From contig MPMR01000002.1 in assembly GCA_002238605.1 (NCBI GenBank), positions 62,001 to 126,000 of the forward strand: DNA of 64,000 nucleotides. Reading direction: 5' to 3'. This stretch comes from BD2-11 clade cluster bacterium bin43. Lineage in GTDB: Bacteria > Gemmatimonadota > Gemmatimonadetes > Longimicrobiales > Gaopeijiaceae. The notes beneath the pieces were generated by a model. The model did not search any database and was not told the origin of the DNA. It saw only the letters and a list, made by a program, of their open reading frames with translations. Below are positions 53,023 through 62,689 of this stretch, piece after piece. Every line of letters begins with the position of its first letter. Within the stretch, counting starts at the first letter, position 1. The position numbers and the translations under genes are program-made.

Positions 53023-53682
53023 ATGAGGACCCCGCACGGCAACGGTCTCCGCGACGCAATCCCGGCCCTGTTCCTCCTGGCCGCCTGCTCGCCGCTCGGA
53101 GCTCTGAAACCGGAGAACATCCCACCCGGTCTGCACGACCCGCAAACCGCGCGCGTCCGGCCGAGCGACCCCGCGGGCGCCTCCACCGCGCAGGATACGA
53201 TCCGCACCCGGAATCTGCTCCTCTGGGGCGGCATCGACGCCGACCGCGTGCCCTACCTCGACCCCGTGTTCGTAATCGACGCCCCGCCCGCACTTCCGCG
53301 CTCGATCGGTGAGTACGCCGTCATCGGTCGGGCCGGCGACGGTACAGTGCTCTTCTCTCTCCCCTTCGAGATGCCGGTGGTGGCCGATGGCGACGGCAGC
53401 TCGAGCTTCGTCTTCATGCTCCCGGTGGAGCCGGGATGGGAGGGCAGGCTTGCCACCGTCACCCTTGCCGGACCAGGCGGGTCGGCCACGCTGGACGAGA
53501 ACACCAATCGTCCGATGGCGATCCTGCGTGACCCGGAAACCGGGCGAATTCAGGCTATCCTGCGAGACCTCCCGCCGACCATCGTGACGCAGGCGGTTGC
53601 GGACACCGCCGTCGCACGGGATCCGGGGATCGATGTGCTCTTCAGCCGCGGGATTCCGGGTCCCGGTTCCTGGCGGCGCTGA
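53023..53682 (+). CDS. Hypothetical lipoprotein
   Basis: 219 residues with signal 'IPALFLLAAC' (lipobox LAAC). I do not recognise the domain. It contains beta-strand-rich segments ('EYAVIGRAGDGTVLFSLPFE', 'SFVFMLPVEPGWEGRLATVT', 'RIQAILRDLP') that look like an Ig- or jelly-roll-like module such as is found at the C-termini of secreted metallopeptidases. It is probably cotranscribed with the M28 peptidase gene, 20 bases upstream, and could assist it. Confidence 0.5.
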   Translation: MRTPHGNGLRDAIPALFLLAACSPLGALKPENIPPGLHDPQTARVRPSDPAGASTAQDTIRTRNLLLWGGIDADRVPYLDPVFVIDAPPALPRSIGEYAVIGRAGDGTVLFSLPFEMPVVADGDGSSSFVFMLPVEPGWEGRLATVTLAGPGGSATLDENTNRPMAILRDPETGRIQAILRDLPPTIVTQAVADTAVARDPGIDVLFSRGIPGPGSWRR

Positions 53683-53763
53683 CCGCAGCCGGCGATGGCG
53701 TTACCAGCAGACGCGTTCCCGAGCCAGTCGGGCTCGCGGACGTGGAGGTCTCCGGCTTCGGGA

Positions 53764-54147
53764 CTACGGGGCGGGGGGCTGGCTGCGCTCGGCGCCCGTC
53801 CGTACGGTCGCATTGACCGTTGCACCCTCTTCGATCAGGATGCGCCCGGCGTCGATCTCGCCGGTCACATTGCAGCGTGCCTTGAGTTTCACAAGCGAAT
53901 CGATCGTCAGGTTGCCCTGAATCCGACCGTCGAGCACGGCATCCCTGGCGCTGATGTCACCGATGACCACCCCGTCCCTGCCGATGGAGATCACCTCGTC
54001 GGCATGCATGCTCCCTTCCAACCTGCCGTCGATCTGCACGCTGCCTGCCGTCTTGCAGTGGCCCACTACAGTCGTTCCGGTCCCCACCAGTGACATGGTA
54101 CCATTCGGCATCGCGGGCGAGCTCTCAATCGGTCGACTCTTCTTCAT
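53764..54147 (-). CDS. Bactofilin (polymer-forming cytoskeletal protein)
   Basis: 127 residues from the ATG at 54147 (GAGAAGAGCTGTA upstream). A longer version in the same frame adds 24 residues without recognisable content. The DUF583/bactofilin right-handed beta-helix is clear: 'SLVGTGTTVVGHCKTAGSVQ', 'IDGRLEGSMHADEVISIGRD' and 'IQGNLTIDSLVKLKARCNVT', then 'GEIDAGRILIEEGATVNATV'. Bactofilins self-assemble into filaments without nucleotide and scaffold cell-wall or envelope enzymes. No M23 peptidase gene, the common partner, is adjacent. Confidence 0.92.
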   Translation of the reverse strand: MKKSRPIESSPAMPNGTMSLVGTGTTVVGHCKTAGSVQIDGRLEGSMHADEVISIGRDGVVIGDISARDAVLDGRIQGNLTIDSLVKLKARCNVTGEIDAGRILIEEGATVNATVRTGAERSQPPAP

Positions 54148-54502
54148 TACAGCTCTTCTCCCGGGCAGCGAGGCGTAAGGATTCGGCCGTCCGAAACTCG
54201 CCGCTTGGGGTTGCGCCATCCGCAGGCCGATTCCCAGGCTGGACCGCCTCCTTTTTCGCGGACGGCTTGGGTCGCGTAATCATAACTTGGAGGATGTAAT
54301 CCTAACAGCGGCCCTGCCGCTTGCAAACGCAACCTGGTCGGAAGCCAGGATCGCGGAAAGTTGCAGGAGCGGCTCGATCGCCGCCTGGCCCGCTCTCCCG
54401 GCCCGACCTGCGAGATCATCACCCCGCCCGACTTGCGCGTCGTGCGGGAGCCGGCGGCTACCACGAGCCGGACACCTCCCTCGACCGGTCAGGCATCCTC
54501 CC
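54148..54502. promoter_or_regulatory. Bactofilin upstream region with promoter-like and palindromic elements
   Basis: A 355-bp spacer with no gene recognised. On the minus strand a TATGAT at 54279-54284 is a good -10 match. The perfect 13-bp palindrome AGGATGTAATCCT (54291-54303) occupies the -10/-35 spacer, a typical operator position. The rest, toward the S9 peptidase stop, shows nothing I can name. Confidence 0.4.
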
Positions 54503-57112
54503 TCACCGCGTCTGCGGCGAGTTCATCTGCAGCGGGATGATGTCCACGTTCCAGCGGTTGTCGTCCAGCAGGTGCTTCACGAAGTACTCCGCGCGCAGCC
54601 AGAACCAGTAGTCGCTCATGTCGCCGAAGCCGTGGCGCTGCCCCGGGAAGATGAAGAAGTCGAAGCGCTTGTTGGCGCGGATGAGCGCCTCCGCCATGCG
54701 GAAGGTGCCGGCGTGGTGGACGTTGTTGTCGTTGTCGCCGGTGGTGAGCAGGAGGTGGCCCTTGAGGTTGGCGGCGAGGTCGGAGTTGCGCTCGATGTCG
54801 TACTCGAAGCTGACGTGGCCCTCGTCGTCCACGACCTCCTTCACGCCGTGGTGGGTCTCCGACCAGGACCGGTTGTACACGTCGTTGTTGTGGTTGCCCG
54901 CCGATGACACCGCGACCTTGAAGAAGTCGGGATAGACGAGCATGGCGGCGGTGGACATGAAGCCGCCCCCGGAATGTCCGTATATTCCCACTTTATCTAT
55001 GTCTATAAAGTCGTGGCGGTCGGCCAGCTGTTCGATGACCGCCTTCTTGTCGGCCAGTCCATAGTCGCGCAGGTCGCCATATCCATAGTTATGGTACCAC
55101 TTTGAACGGTCCGGATGCCCGCCCCGGTTCCCCATGGTCACCACGATCATGCCGAACTGCGCGAGCGCCTGCTCGTACGGATTGGCGGACCACGACTTCG
55201 ACACAGACTCGGTCTGCGGTCCCGGGTAAACGTACGCCACAACAGGATACGTCTTCGAGGGATCGAAGTCGTAGGGCCTGTACATGACGCCGTAGATGTC
55301 GGTCACGCCATCCGCGGCTTCCACCTGGTACGGCTCCGGGAACTGGTAGCCGGCCGCTTCCAGGGCCCCGAAATCGGCCTCGCCCAGGTCCAGGATGCGC
55401 TGGCCGGAGGCGTCGAAGAGCCCGGACATGGGAGCCGTGTCCACGCGCGAGTAGTTGCTGACGAAGTATCGGTTCGACTCGCCCATCTCGGACTGGAAAT
55501 CGAAGTTCCCCGGGTTCAGCAGCGTAAGCCCGGTCCCGTTCAGGCTCACCCGGTAGAGGTGCGCGTAGTAGGGATCCTCCCCTTCCTCCCGGCCCTGTCC
55601 GGTGAAGAAGACGAACCCGCGGGCCTCGTCGACGCCGACGATGCCGTCCACGTGCCACGCGCCCTCGGTGAGCCGCTGCTTCACCTCCCCGTCGGGCCCG
55701 TACAGATACAGGTGCGCCCAGCCGTCCCGCTCCGACCACCACAGCATGTCGCCGTTGTCGAGCAGCTCGAGCGGGCGCGTCTCGATGTAGGTGTTCAGGC
55801 TGTCCACGAAGAGCATGCGCGCGTCGCCGCTGCCGGCGTCCGCAACCATGACGGCGGCCCGGTGCCGGTCCCGGCTCAGGCGCACGAAGTAGAGCTCCTC
55901 GGAATCGTCCGAGATCCAGAGCGAGCGGTCCGGCTCCTCGGAGTCCGGGTAGTCGAACTGGCGCTGCGTGGTGATGCGAACATCCTCGTCCTTCCACGGC
56001 TCATGCGCCACGGTGACCTGCTCCCGTGACTCCAGGTCGTAGACGACGATCTCCTCCTGCGTGACCGACTCCTCGCCGGCCATCTCGTAGGAGTAGGTCT
56101 CGAGCTCCGGCCGGGCATTGCCCTTCCCCACCACGTGCACCACCCAGAGCTCGCCCACCTCGCGGTTGTCGCGCCGGACCAGCGCGAAGCGGCGCGAGTC
56201 CTTCGCCCACGAGATCGACGCCGCCTTGCGGTCGTCCTTCTCCTCCTCGAGGGTGACGTTGGTTTCGCCGCGCCCGGTGTAGTTGGCCTCGTAGGTGTAG
56301 TACTTCTCGCCATCGGTGGTGAGCTGGGTCTCGGTGACCTCGACGTCGTCCTCGGCGTCGTCGGCTTCATCCCCTGATTTGCCCCTGCGCGCCTCCAGGA
56401 TCTGCTGGTAGTCGGCGCCGCTCATCATGTACAGGTTGTGATTGCGGGCGAAGACCACGGTCTGGCCGTCCGGCGACACGCTCGCCCAATCGGGATGGCT
56501 GTCGGGGGCCTCGTAGTCCTCGAGCTCCCGCAGGGTCCGGGTCGAGACCGTGTACTCGAAGTGATGCACGCGCTTGCGGGTCGAACTCCCGGAGTCGTCC
56601 TCCTCCTCGTCCTGGTCCTCCTCCGTCTCCTCCTCGTCCTCCATCTCCTCGTCCTGGGAGGATTCCACCTCGAAGTGGAGGATGTTGTCGCTGATGAAGC
56701 GGATGTTGCGGATGGGCAGATGCTGCCCGTCCCAGGGGTCGCGGGTGATGCGCGTCAATTCCGCGGCGATTCGATCGTTGTCGAAGAGGAGCGTGCGCGA
56801 GCCCGCGCCCGGATCGACGATGTAGTAGAACGTGCCGTCGGCGTTCTCCCACTCGTACCAGAACCTGTCGCTGCCCTCGATCCACCGCGGATCGACCGAC
56901 GTGGAGTGCACCATCTCGCGGATGCGATAAGGCGCGAAGCGGGCGGCGAGATCGTAGTTTGCCGGTCCGGCCCGGGCATCCGCTTCCTGCGGCGCCGGGG
57001 TGGGAGCGGCGTCGGCGGGAGCCGGGGCGAGCGCGATGAGCACGAGGAGGGGCGAAAGCGCACGCTGCACGGGCGAAATCGGACGGGAGAGAAACCTGGC
57101 GATGGCGTTCAT
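54503..57112 (-). CDS. S9-family dipeptidyl peptidase IV-like enzyme with acidic insert
   Basis: 869 residues from the ATG at 57112, with a signal peptide ending near 'APAPADAAP'. A DPP4-type propeller contains a Glu/Asp-rich insert at about 147-174 ('SQDEEMEDEEETEEDQDEEE'). The catalytic domain has 'YPGPQTESVSKSW', 'GDLRDYGLADKKAVIEQLAD', Ser near 714 in 'GIYGHSGGGFMSTAA', Asp in 'LLTTGDNDNNVHH' and His in 'FPGQRHGFGDMSDYW'. The full-length DPP4 arrangement suggests removal of X-Pro or X-Ala dipeptides. It is divergent from a small membrane protein gene. Confidence 0.92.
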   Translation of the reverse strand: MNAIARFLSRPISPVQRALSPLLVLIALAPAPADAAPTPAPQEADARAGPANYDLAARFAPYRIREMVHSTSVDPRWIEGSDRFWYEWENADGTFYYIVDPGAGSRTLLFDNDRIAAELTRITRDPWDGQHLPIRNIRFISDNILHFEVESSQDEEMEDEEETEEDQDEEEDDSGSSTRKRVHHFEYTVSTRTLRELEDYEAPDSHPDWASVSPDGQTVVFARNHNLYMMSGADYQQILEARRGKSGDEADDAEDDVEVTETQLTTDGEKYYTYEANYTGRGETNVTLEEEKDDRKAASISWAKDSRRFALVRRDNREVGELWVVHVVGKGNARPELETYSYEMAGEESVTQEEIVVYDLESREQVTVAHEPWKDEDVRITTQRQFDYPDSEEPDRSLWISDDSEELYFVRLSRDRHRAAVMVADAGSGDARMLFVDSLNTYIETRPLELLDNGDMLWWSERDGWAHLYLYGPDGEVKQRLTEGAWHVDGIVGVDEARGFVFFTGQGREEGEDPYYAHLYRVSLNGTGLTLLNPGNFDFQSEMGESNRYFVSNYSRVDTAPMSGLFDASGQRILDLGEADFGALEAAGYQFPEPYQVEAADGVTDIYGVMYRPYDFDPSKTYPVVAYVYPGPQTESVSKSWSANPYEQALAQFGMIVVTMGNRGGHPDRSKWYHNYGYGDLRDYGLADKKAVIEQLADRHDFIDIDKVGIYGHSGGGFMSTAAMLVYPDFFKVAVSSAGNHNNDVYNRSWSETHHGVKEVVDDEGHVSFEYDIERNSDLAANLKGHLLLTTGDNDNNVHHAGTFRMAEALIRANKRFDFFIFPGQRHGFGDMSDYWFWLRAEYFVKHLLDDNRWNVDIIPLQMNSPQTR

Positions 57113-57337
57113 GGTAGGGCTCTGTTCGGATGGAGGGACGACGCGGGAACTCCCGGGACGGGTGTGCACAAGTGAATCCGTCGCCGAAAGCCGGGCAAGA
57201 GCGTCAGGGCTCACCCTGGTGAAGCGGGAACGACCCGTCGGGGAACCATCCCGCGGGTTAACGCGATAAACGATTCTCGCGCGGGTGCTTCTAGCCGCGG
57301 CGCCGGCGCCGGATTCCCTCGAACGGGGCGGAAGGGC

Positions 57338-57670
57338 ATGGAACCGGAGATCCTGATCCTGCTGGTATCCCTCTTCGTCACCGGCGGCATGATCGGCGCG
57401 GCCGGCATCCTCCTCGCCCAGTTCTTCATGCGCCGCATCCCCGGCGTGAGCGCGACAGGCGCCCCGACGCGCGCCGAGCTGGAGGGAATCCGCCGCGACG
57501 TCACCGAGATCGCCTACCACCTCGGGTCCGTGGAGGAGCGCCTCGACTTCGCCGAACAGCTGCTGGGCGGCGCGACCCCGACCGAGGTGCCGAAAGCCGT
57601 GGCGAAGAAGGCGGAGGGTATCGTGGGCGCGTCCCGCGGCTCCGGAGGTGGCGGCGCCCCCGCGGGTTGA
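57338..57670 (+). CDS. Small single-helix membrane protein
   Basis: 110 residues. An N-terminal helix ('ILILLVSLFVTGGMIGAAGI' and on, about 5-28) precedes 'FFMRRIPG', a helical stretch ('AELEGIRRDVTEIAYHLGSV' and on to 'EERLDFAEQLL') and a Gly/Ser/Ala-rich tail. The layout parallels the protein at 39468. Function is unknown. It ends 91 bases before the M28 peptidase start. Confidence 0.6.
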   Translation: MEPEILILLVSLFVTGGMIGAAGILLAQFFMRRIPGVSATGAPTRAELEGIRRDVTEIAYHLGSVEERLDFAEQLLGGATPTEVPKAVAKKAEGIVGASRGSGGGGAPAG

Positions 57671-57761
57671 TGCACTTTGCGGGCGGGACGTACGGCAACG
57701 AGCCCTCGCGCGCGCCGTCCTTCCCTCCCGCCGCATCCGCCACCCTCGAACCCGGACGCCC

Positions 57762-59930
57762 ATGCGCCATCCCAGCCACTCCACCGTCCCCCGCCCCATC
57801 GCTCCCCACGCGCCGGCCGCGCTGATGTTCGCGGCCGTGCTCGTCTCGGCCACGCCCGCCCCGTCCCAGGAGCCCTCCGCCACCGGCTTCACGGAGGCCC
57901 GGGCCTCCCGGCAGCTCGTGTGCGAGGCACGCTTTCTGGAGCTGCCGGGCAGCGACTCGTTCCGCGAGCATCTGCGCACCATCACCGCGAACCCGCATCC
58001 CGCCGGCTCGGAGGCGCAGCAGCGCGTCGGCGAGTACCTGGCGCAGGCAATGGAGCGCGCGGGCCTGGCAGTCGAGCGCCACCCGTACGACGTGTACCTG
58101 CCCGAGCTCACCGACGACGTGGAGGTGCATATCGTCACCCCCGTGTCCATGCAGCTCTCGAACCGCGAACCCGCGCTCCCTGCGGACCGCTTCTCGGGCC
58201 ACCCCGACCTCCTCAACGGGTGGAATGCCTACTCGGGCTCCGGCGACGTGACGGCCGAGGTGGTCTATGCCAACTACGGGCGGCGCGAGGACTACCTTGC
58301 GCTCGACTCCATGGGCGTGTCGGTGGCCGGCAAGGTCGTCATCGCACGCTACGGCGGGAACTTCCGCGGCTACAAGGTGAAGTTCGCCGAAGAGCGGGGG
58401 GCGGTGGGCGTGATCATGTTCAACGACCCCGGCTTTTCCGGTCTCGACGCGTATCCGGACGGCCCGATGATGAACGGGCAGACCATCCAGCGAGGTTCGG
58501 TGCTTACCCTTCCCTGGACGGGCGACCCGCTCACCCCCTTCGTTCCGGCGCTGCCCCTGGACGGCGACATCCAGGTGGAGCGCCTCGACCCGTCGGAGGT
58601 GCCGCTGCACACCATCCCCGTGCTCCCCGTCGGCTACGAGGCGGCGACCCGGATCCTGTCGCGCATGACCGGCCGCGGCACCCCACCCGGGTGGAGCGCC
58701 GCGATGGAGCTGGACTACCGCGTGACCGGAGGACCGGATCTCACCGTGCGCGTGCGCGTCAACCAGCCCCGCAGGCTGACCCGCGCGACCAACGTGGTCG
58801 GCACGCTGCGCGGGAGTGAGTTCCCCGACGAGTGGTTCATTCTGGGCGCGCATTACGACCCCTGGGGATTCGGCGCGATCGATCCCAACGGCGGCACCGC
58901 CATGCTGCTCACCCTGGCGGAGGCGCTCGGCGAACTGGCCCGGGACGAGGCGTGCCGGCCCCGGCGCTCGATCATGATCGCGCACTGGGACGCGGAGGAG
59001 TACGGCATCATCGGCTCGACCGAGTGGGTGGAGCACTTCCGCGAGGAACTCGAGGCGAACGCGATCGCGTACATCAACGCCGACGCGGCGGTGTCGGGCG
59101 CGCAGTTCGGTGCGTCCTCGTCGCCCTCGCTCAAGGGACCGATTATCGAGGCGGTGGGCCGCGTGGCCTATCCGGGCGCGGACGGCACCATCCTCGACCA
59201 GTGGCTGGAGAGCACCGCGGCCGGGACGGAGGAGCCGGCGATGGGCAACCTGGGCGGCGGGTCGGATCACGTGGGCTTCTACACGCACGCCGGCGTGCCG
59301 TCAGGGGCACTCTCGTCGGGTAATCCCGGCGGAGTCTACCACTCCAACTACGACAACTTTGCCTGGTACGAGCAGTTCGGAGACACCGCCTTCGTCTACG
59401 GACCGATGATCGCGCGCGCCGACGGCATCCTCGCGCTGCGCTTCGCCAACGCCGACGTGCTCCCGTACGACGTGGCCCGCTACGCCTCCGACACGCGCAC
59501 CCACCTGGGCACCCTGTACGACGTGGCCGGGGCGCGTGGACTGCGCGTGGACTTCTCCGCCCTTGCGGAGTCGACCCGCGAGCTGGACGAGGCCGCCGCC
59601 GAACTCGTGGCCGCGCGCGACCTCTGGATCGCGTCGGGGGACGTCGACCCGGCCACCGCCGAGGCCGTGAATCGGGCGCTGATCGGGTTGGAGAAGGCGT
59701 GGCTGAACGACCGCGGGCTCCAGGGGCGGCCGTGGAGCCGTTCGATCTACGTCTCGCCCGACCCCTTCAGCGGGTACGCGTCGTGGATGCTGCCGGGGCT
59801 GCGCTACGAGCTGGAGACCGACGACCGGGCCGACATTCCGGGATGGGAGCGGGTGTACGTGGCGGCGGTGCGGGATCTGGCCACGCGCATGCGGGAGGTC
59901 GCGGCGATGATCGAGCGAGCGGGCGCGTAG
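57762..59930 (+). CDS. M28-family peptidase, glutamate-carboxypeptidase-II/transferrin-receptor type
   Basis: 722 residues from the ATG at 57762, with signal peptide 'AALMFAAVLVSATPAPSQ'. A protease-associated domain ('GKVVIARYGGNFRGYKVKFA', 'RGAVGVIMFNDPGF') precedes the di-zinc domain: 'ILGAHYDPWGFGAIDPNGG' (about 362), 'MIAHWDAEEYGIIGSTEW' (about 408), 'YINADAAVSG', 'GGGSDHVGFYTHAGVPSG' and 'YHSNYDNF'. A helical TFR-dimer-like domain ends the protein. Human GCPII-type enzymes remove C-terminal glutamate; in bacteria they are secreted or periplasmic peptidases. Length is normal for this subfamily. Confidence 0.92.
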   Translation: MRHPSHSTVPRPIAPHAPAALMFAAVLVSATPAPSQEPSATGFTEARASRQLVCEARFLELPGSDSFREHLRTITANPHPAGSEAQQRVGEYLAQAMERAGLAVERHPYDVYLPELTDDVEVHIVTPVSMQLSNREPALPADRFSGHPDLLNGWNAYSGSGDVTAEVVYANYGRREDYLALDSMGVSVAGKVVIARYGGNFRGYKVKFAEERGAVGVIMFNDPGFSGLDAYPDGPMMNGQTIQRGSVLTLPWTGDPLTPFVPALPLDGDIQVERLDPSEVPLHTIPVLPVGYEAATRILSRMTGRGTPPGWSAAMELDYRVTGGPDLTVRVRVNQPRRLTRATNVVGTLRGSEFPDEWFILGAHYDPWGFGAIDPNGGTAMLLTLAEALGELARDEACRPRRSIMIAHWDAEEYGIIGSTEWVEHFREELEANAIAYINADAAVSGAQFGASSSPSLKGPIIEAVGRVAYPGADGTILDQWLESTAAGTEEPAMGNLGGGSDHVGFYTHAGVPSGALSSGNPGGVYHSNYDNFAWYEQFGDTAFVYGPMIARADGILALRFANADVLPYDVARYASDTRTHLGTLYDVAGARGLRVDFSALAESTRELDEAAAELVAARDLWIASGDVDPATAEAVNRALIGLEKAWLNDRGLQGRPWSRSIYVSPDPFSGYASWMLPGLRYELETDDRADIPGWERVYVAAVRDLATRMREVAAMIERAGA

Positions 59931-60089
59931 TGGCCGCGGCGGGGCATGGGGGCAGGCTTCGTGCGCGATAGTATCATGGGCTGTCGTCCCGTAGTACTAT
60001 GCGCGCCGGCTTGACCCGGGCCGAGACCTCCTCCAGCGACCGAATCGCTCGAGCCAATTCGAGAGCTGGTCTTCCCGCATCGCGCCCAA

Positions 60090-61097
60090 CTACCGCCTCC
60101 TCCGCGCGCGCCGCTCGGCCGCCATCTCCACCAGGCGGCGCAGCTCCGCGATGGGCTCTTCCTGGTCGTCGACCTGGAGGCGCAGCACCACGTCGTTGTT
60201 GAGCCAGACGCCGCCGTCCTCCTTGACGATCAGCATGGCGGCGGATTGCATCCCGCGGGTGTCCCCGCCAGCCGCCTGACCGGCCTCGAGGGCCGCCACC
60301 AGCCGCTGGGACAGGTGGCCGGAGGTGTTCTCGAAGGCGGTCACCATGTCTTCGACCACCGCCGGGCCGGCGAGGATGTTGCCCTGCGCGGAGGTGTAGC
60401 GGCCGATGCGGTGCCCCGCCCAGTCGCTGGCGCGCGGGCCGGTGTGAGTCGCCACTTCGCCGCGCGCGTTCATGACCGAGAACTGGCGGCCCTCGATGCT
60501 CCACCGTTCCGGGTCGGGATTCGGGTCGGCGGCCAGGACGCGCTCCACCACCTCGGCGGGCGAGTGGCCTTCGCGCAGGAGCGCGAGCGCCTGCGGCCCG
60601 TAGCTCACGTCGACCACGGCCTGGGTGGCGACCACCCCCACCCCGGCCTCTCCCCAGATGACGCCGTTGCCCACGCTGAACACCCGCGACTGGACGGCGA
60701 CCCCGACCTCCCCGGTCTCGGGGTCGTACCCGACGATGGAGAAGGTCCCGACCGTGTCCCAGGGGGCGGGGAGGGTGACGGTAGCGGGCTCCCTGACGTA
60801 CACCGGGTCGGTTGCACCTCTGCCCAGGATGTAGCGCCCATCGGGATGAATCCGGACGAGCGTATGACCGCCATACTGATATGCGATGACCATGTCCTGG
60901 GCGGCCGCCTGCGCACTCAGCCTGGCGAGGGTCGGTCCATGCTGCGCCCGGATCCGACCCGCATCCGCAGGGCTTACCGCCACGGCCTTCTCGACCAGCC
61001 AGGTGGTCGTGTCCTCGGGCGCTGGAGTCGTCGCACAGCCCCCGAGCACCACCGCCAGGACGAACGCCAAGCCAAGTATCCTGCTGCTGCATTTCAT
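60090..61097 (-). CDS. DUF1028-family lipoprotein
   Basis: 335 residues with lipobox 'VVLGGC' at residues about 16-21. The DUF1028 domain is recognisable from 'GTFSIVGYDPETGEVGVAVQ', 'SVGNGVIWGEAGVGVVATQA' and 'SYGPQALALLREGHSPAEVV', then 'GNILAGPAVVEDMVTAFENT'. The family has an Ntn-hydrolase-like fold and an unproven role, sometimes predicted to act on peptidoglycan. Here the domain is preceded by about 110 residues with no known match. It is convergent with the M28 peptidase gene. The 159-bp spacer between them carries only short fragments that I could not assign. Confidence 0.85.
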   Translation of the reverse strand: MKCSSRILGLAFVLAVVLGGCATTPAPEDTTTWLVEKAVAVSPADAGRIRAQHGPTLARLSAQAAAQDMVIAYQYGGHTLVRIHPDGRYILGRGATDPVYVREPATVTLPAPWDTVGTFSIVGYDPETGEVGVAVQSRVFSVGNGVIWGEAGVGVVATQAVVDVSYGPQALALLREGHSPAEVVERVLAADPNPDPERWSIEGRQFSVMNARGEVATHTGPRASDWAGHRIGRYTSAQGNILAGPAVVEDMVTAFENTSGHLSQRLVAALEAGQAAGGDTRGMQSAAMLIVKEDGGVWLNNDVVLRLQVDDQEEPIAELRRLVEMAAERRARRRR

Positions 61098-61447
61098 TTG
61101 CCTGTTCCCCCCGCGCCCCGCCGGTCACTCGTGCGCCCCAACATTCGATTCCCCTCTCGATGATGGACCGCACGATCTGCACGGTGAGAACTTCGCGCGG
61201 CGGCAGCGTCTCCGCCAGAACGCCAACGGTGGCTTCCGCCGCACCCGGACGCCTGTGCGCAAAGGTACGTTGCCGCGCACTGGCCCGGTCCGGCCCACGC
61301 TTGCCCTGGATGATCGCTCGAGGGCACAGTCGGGCTTCCCTTTTCGGCGCATGCGCGTCGCCGCATTATCCATCCCGTAATCCTGGGCGGAGATGCGGGT
61401 TCCGGATCCACGAAGACCCGGCCCCAAGGACAAGGAATGCAGACAAG
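61098..61447. promoter_or_regulatory. Divergent intergenic region, nothing recognised
   Basis: A 350-bp spacer between the DUF1028 and M29-like genes. No promoter, RNA or coding feature could be supported. Confidence 0.3.
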
Positions 61448-62689
61448 ATGACACTTCGCAGAGCAGACATGACGATGGCGATGTTCCTGATCCCCGCGCT
61501 GTCGGCGTGCGCTCCGGAGGGCGGCGGGGGCGCCGGCGCCCGCGAGATCCTCGACTTCGAAGCCCTATCGGCGAACCTCCTCGCGCGGATGGACCTGCAG
61601 CCCGGTGAACGAGTCCTGCTGGTCGGGGAGGGCGGCAGCCGCTGGGACGCGATCGTGCCGCTGCTGCGCGCGGGCGTCAGGGCGGCCGGCGGGGTGGATC
61701 TGGGTGCGGTGGATGTGCGTGGTGCGGTGCTCCGGGCGGGTGAGCCAGGGGCGGGGGCGGACGCGGACGCAGGTGGGCCCGCGCAGTTCGCGGCTTCTCT
61801 GGGCACCGCGCCGGAGGGGTGGTCGGAGCCGCTCGCCACGGTGGATGTCGCGGTCAAGCTCCCGGGCGCCGCCGCGGACCCATCGCTGGACAACGACGTG
61901 TACCGCGCGCTGCAGGACGTGCTGCGGGGCGGCCGGGGACGGACCGTTCACTTCCACTGGGCTGGCGCCACCTCGTTCGAGATGGAAGAGCTTGCCGTCG
62001 ACGACCGGGTGGATCGCCTCTACCAGACCGCGGTGCTGGACACCGACTACGCCGCCCTCGCCGACACGCTCGCGGCCTTCGAGACGGCGCTGAAGAGCGG
62101 GCCGGTGCGGGTGACGACGCCTGCCGGGACCGACCTCACCTTCCTCGTGGACGACGGACCGGTGACGCGCCAGGATGGGGATGCGTCGGCTGCGCGCGCG
62201 GACCTTGCGCGCAACCTGATCGATCGCGAGGTGGAGCTGCCGGCGGGAGCGGCAAGGGTCCTGCCGGTGCTGGAGTCGGTCGTGGGACGGATCGCCTTCC
62301 CGCCCGCGCAGTGGGGCGGTGAACGCGCGGAGGGGGTGGTGCTGCACTTCGAGGGAGGCCGTGTGGTGGAGGTGGAGGCCGACGCCGGGCGTGACGGCGT
62401 GTTGCGCGAGATCGAAGAAGCCGGGGAGGCAGGCCGGATCTTCCGCGAGCTGGGAGTGGGGTTCAACCCACTGCTCGCGATGCCCGAGGGCGAGGCGTGG
62501 ATCCCGTACTACGGCTACGGGGACGCCGTGGTGAGGCTGTCGCTGGGCGACAACACCGAGCTGGGCGGGTCGGTCGGGGGCGGCTACGTGCGCTGGAACT
62601 TCTTCCCGGACGCGACCGTGACCGTGGGGGCCGAGGTCTGGGTGGAGGGTGGGAGGCTGACGGAGGGGCGCCGGCCATCAGCTCGATGA
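61448..62689 (+). CDS. M29-like aminopeptidase, putative lipoprotein
   Basis: 413 residues from the ATG at 61448. The hydrophobic N-terminus 'MTMAMFLIPALSAC' ends in a lipobox-like sequence. 'LLARMDLQPGERVLLVGEGG', 'LDNDVYRALQDVLRGGRGRT' running into 'VHFHW', 'TPAGTDLTFLVDDGPV' and the C-terminal metal region 'YYGYGDAVVRLSLGDNTELG' recall thermophilic (M29) aminopeptidases. Several metal ligands of M29 are not evident, so activity is uncertain. It overlaps the convergent downstream gene by 12 bases. Confidence 0.6.
   Translation: MTLRRADMTMAMFLIPALSACAPEGGGGAGAREILDFEALSANLLARMDLQPGERVLLVGEGGSRWDAIVPLLRAGVRAAGGVDLGAVDVRGAVLRAGEPGAGADADAGGPAQFAASLGTAPEGWSEPLATVDVAVKLPGAAADPSLDNDVYRALQDVLRGGRGRTVHFHWAGATSFEMEELAVDDRVDRLYQTAVLDTDYAALADTLAAFETALKSGPVRVTTPAGTDLTFLVDDGPVTRQDGDASAARADLARNLIDREVELPAGAARVLPVLESVVGRIAFPPAQWGGERAEGVVLHFEGGRVVEVEADAGRDGVLREIEEAGEAGRIFRELGVGFNPLLAMPEGEAWIPYYGYGDAVVRLSLGDNTELGGSVGGGYVRWNFFPDATVTVGAEVWVEGGRLTEGRRPSAR

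Noticed and set aside
57501..59288. Long minus-strand open frame opposite the GCPII-like peptidase
   Set aside because: Same reason: no recognisable domain, while the plus strand has intact M28 motifs.
59974..60080. Possible small gene on the minus strand ('LELARAIRSLEEVSARVKPA' and an overlapping 'MREDQLSNWLERF')
   Set aside because: Two short overlapping frames look mildly protein-like but neither has a start, length or partner that supports a gene; perhaps a decayed fragment.
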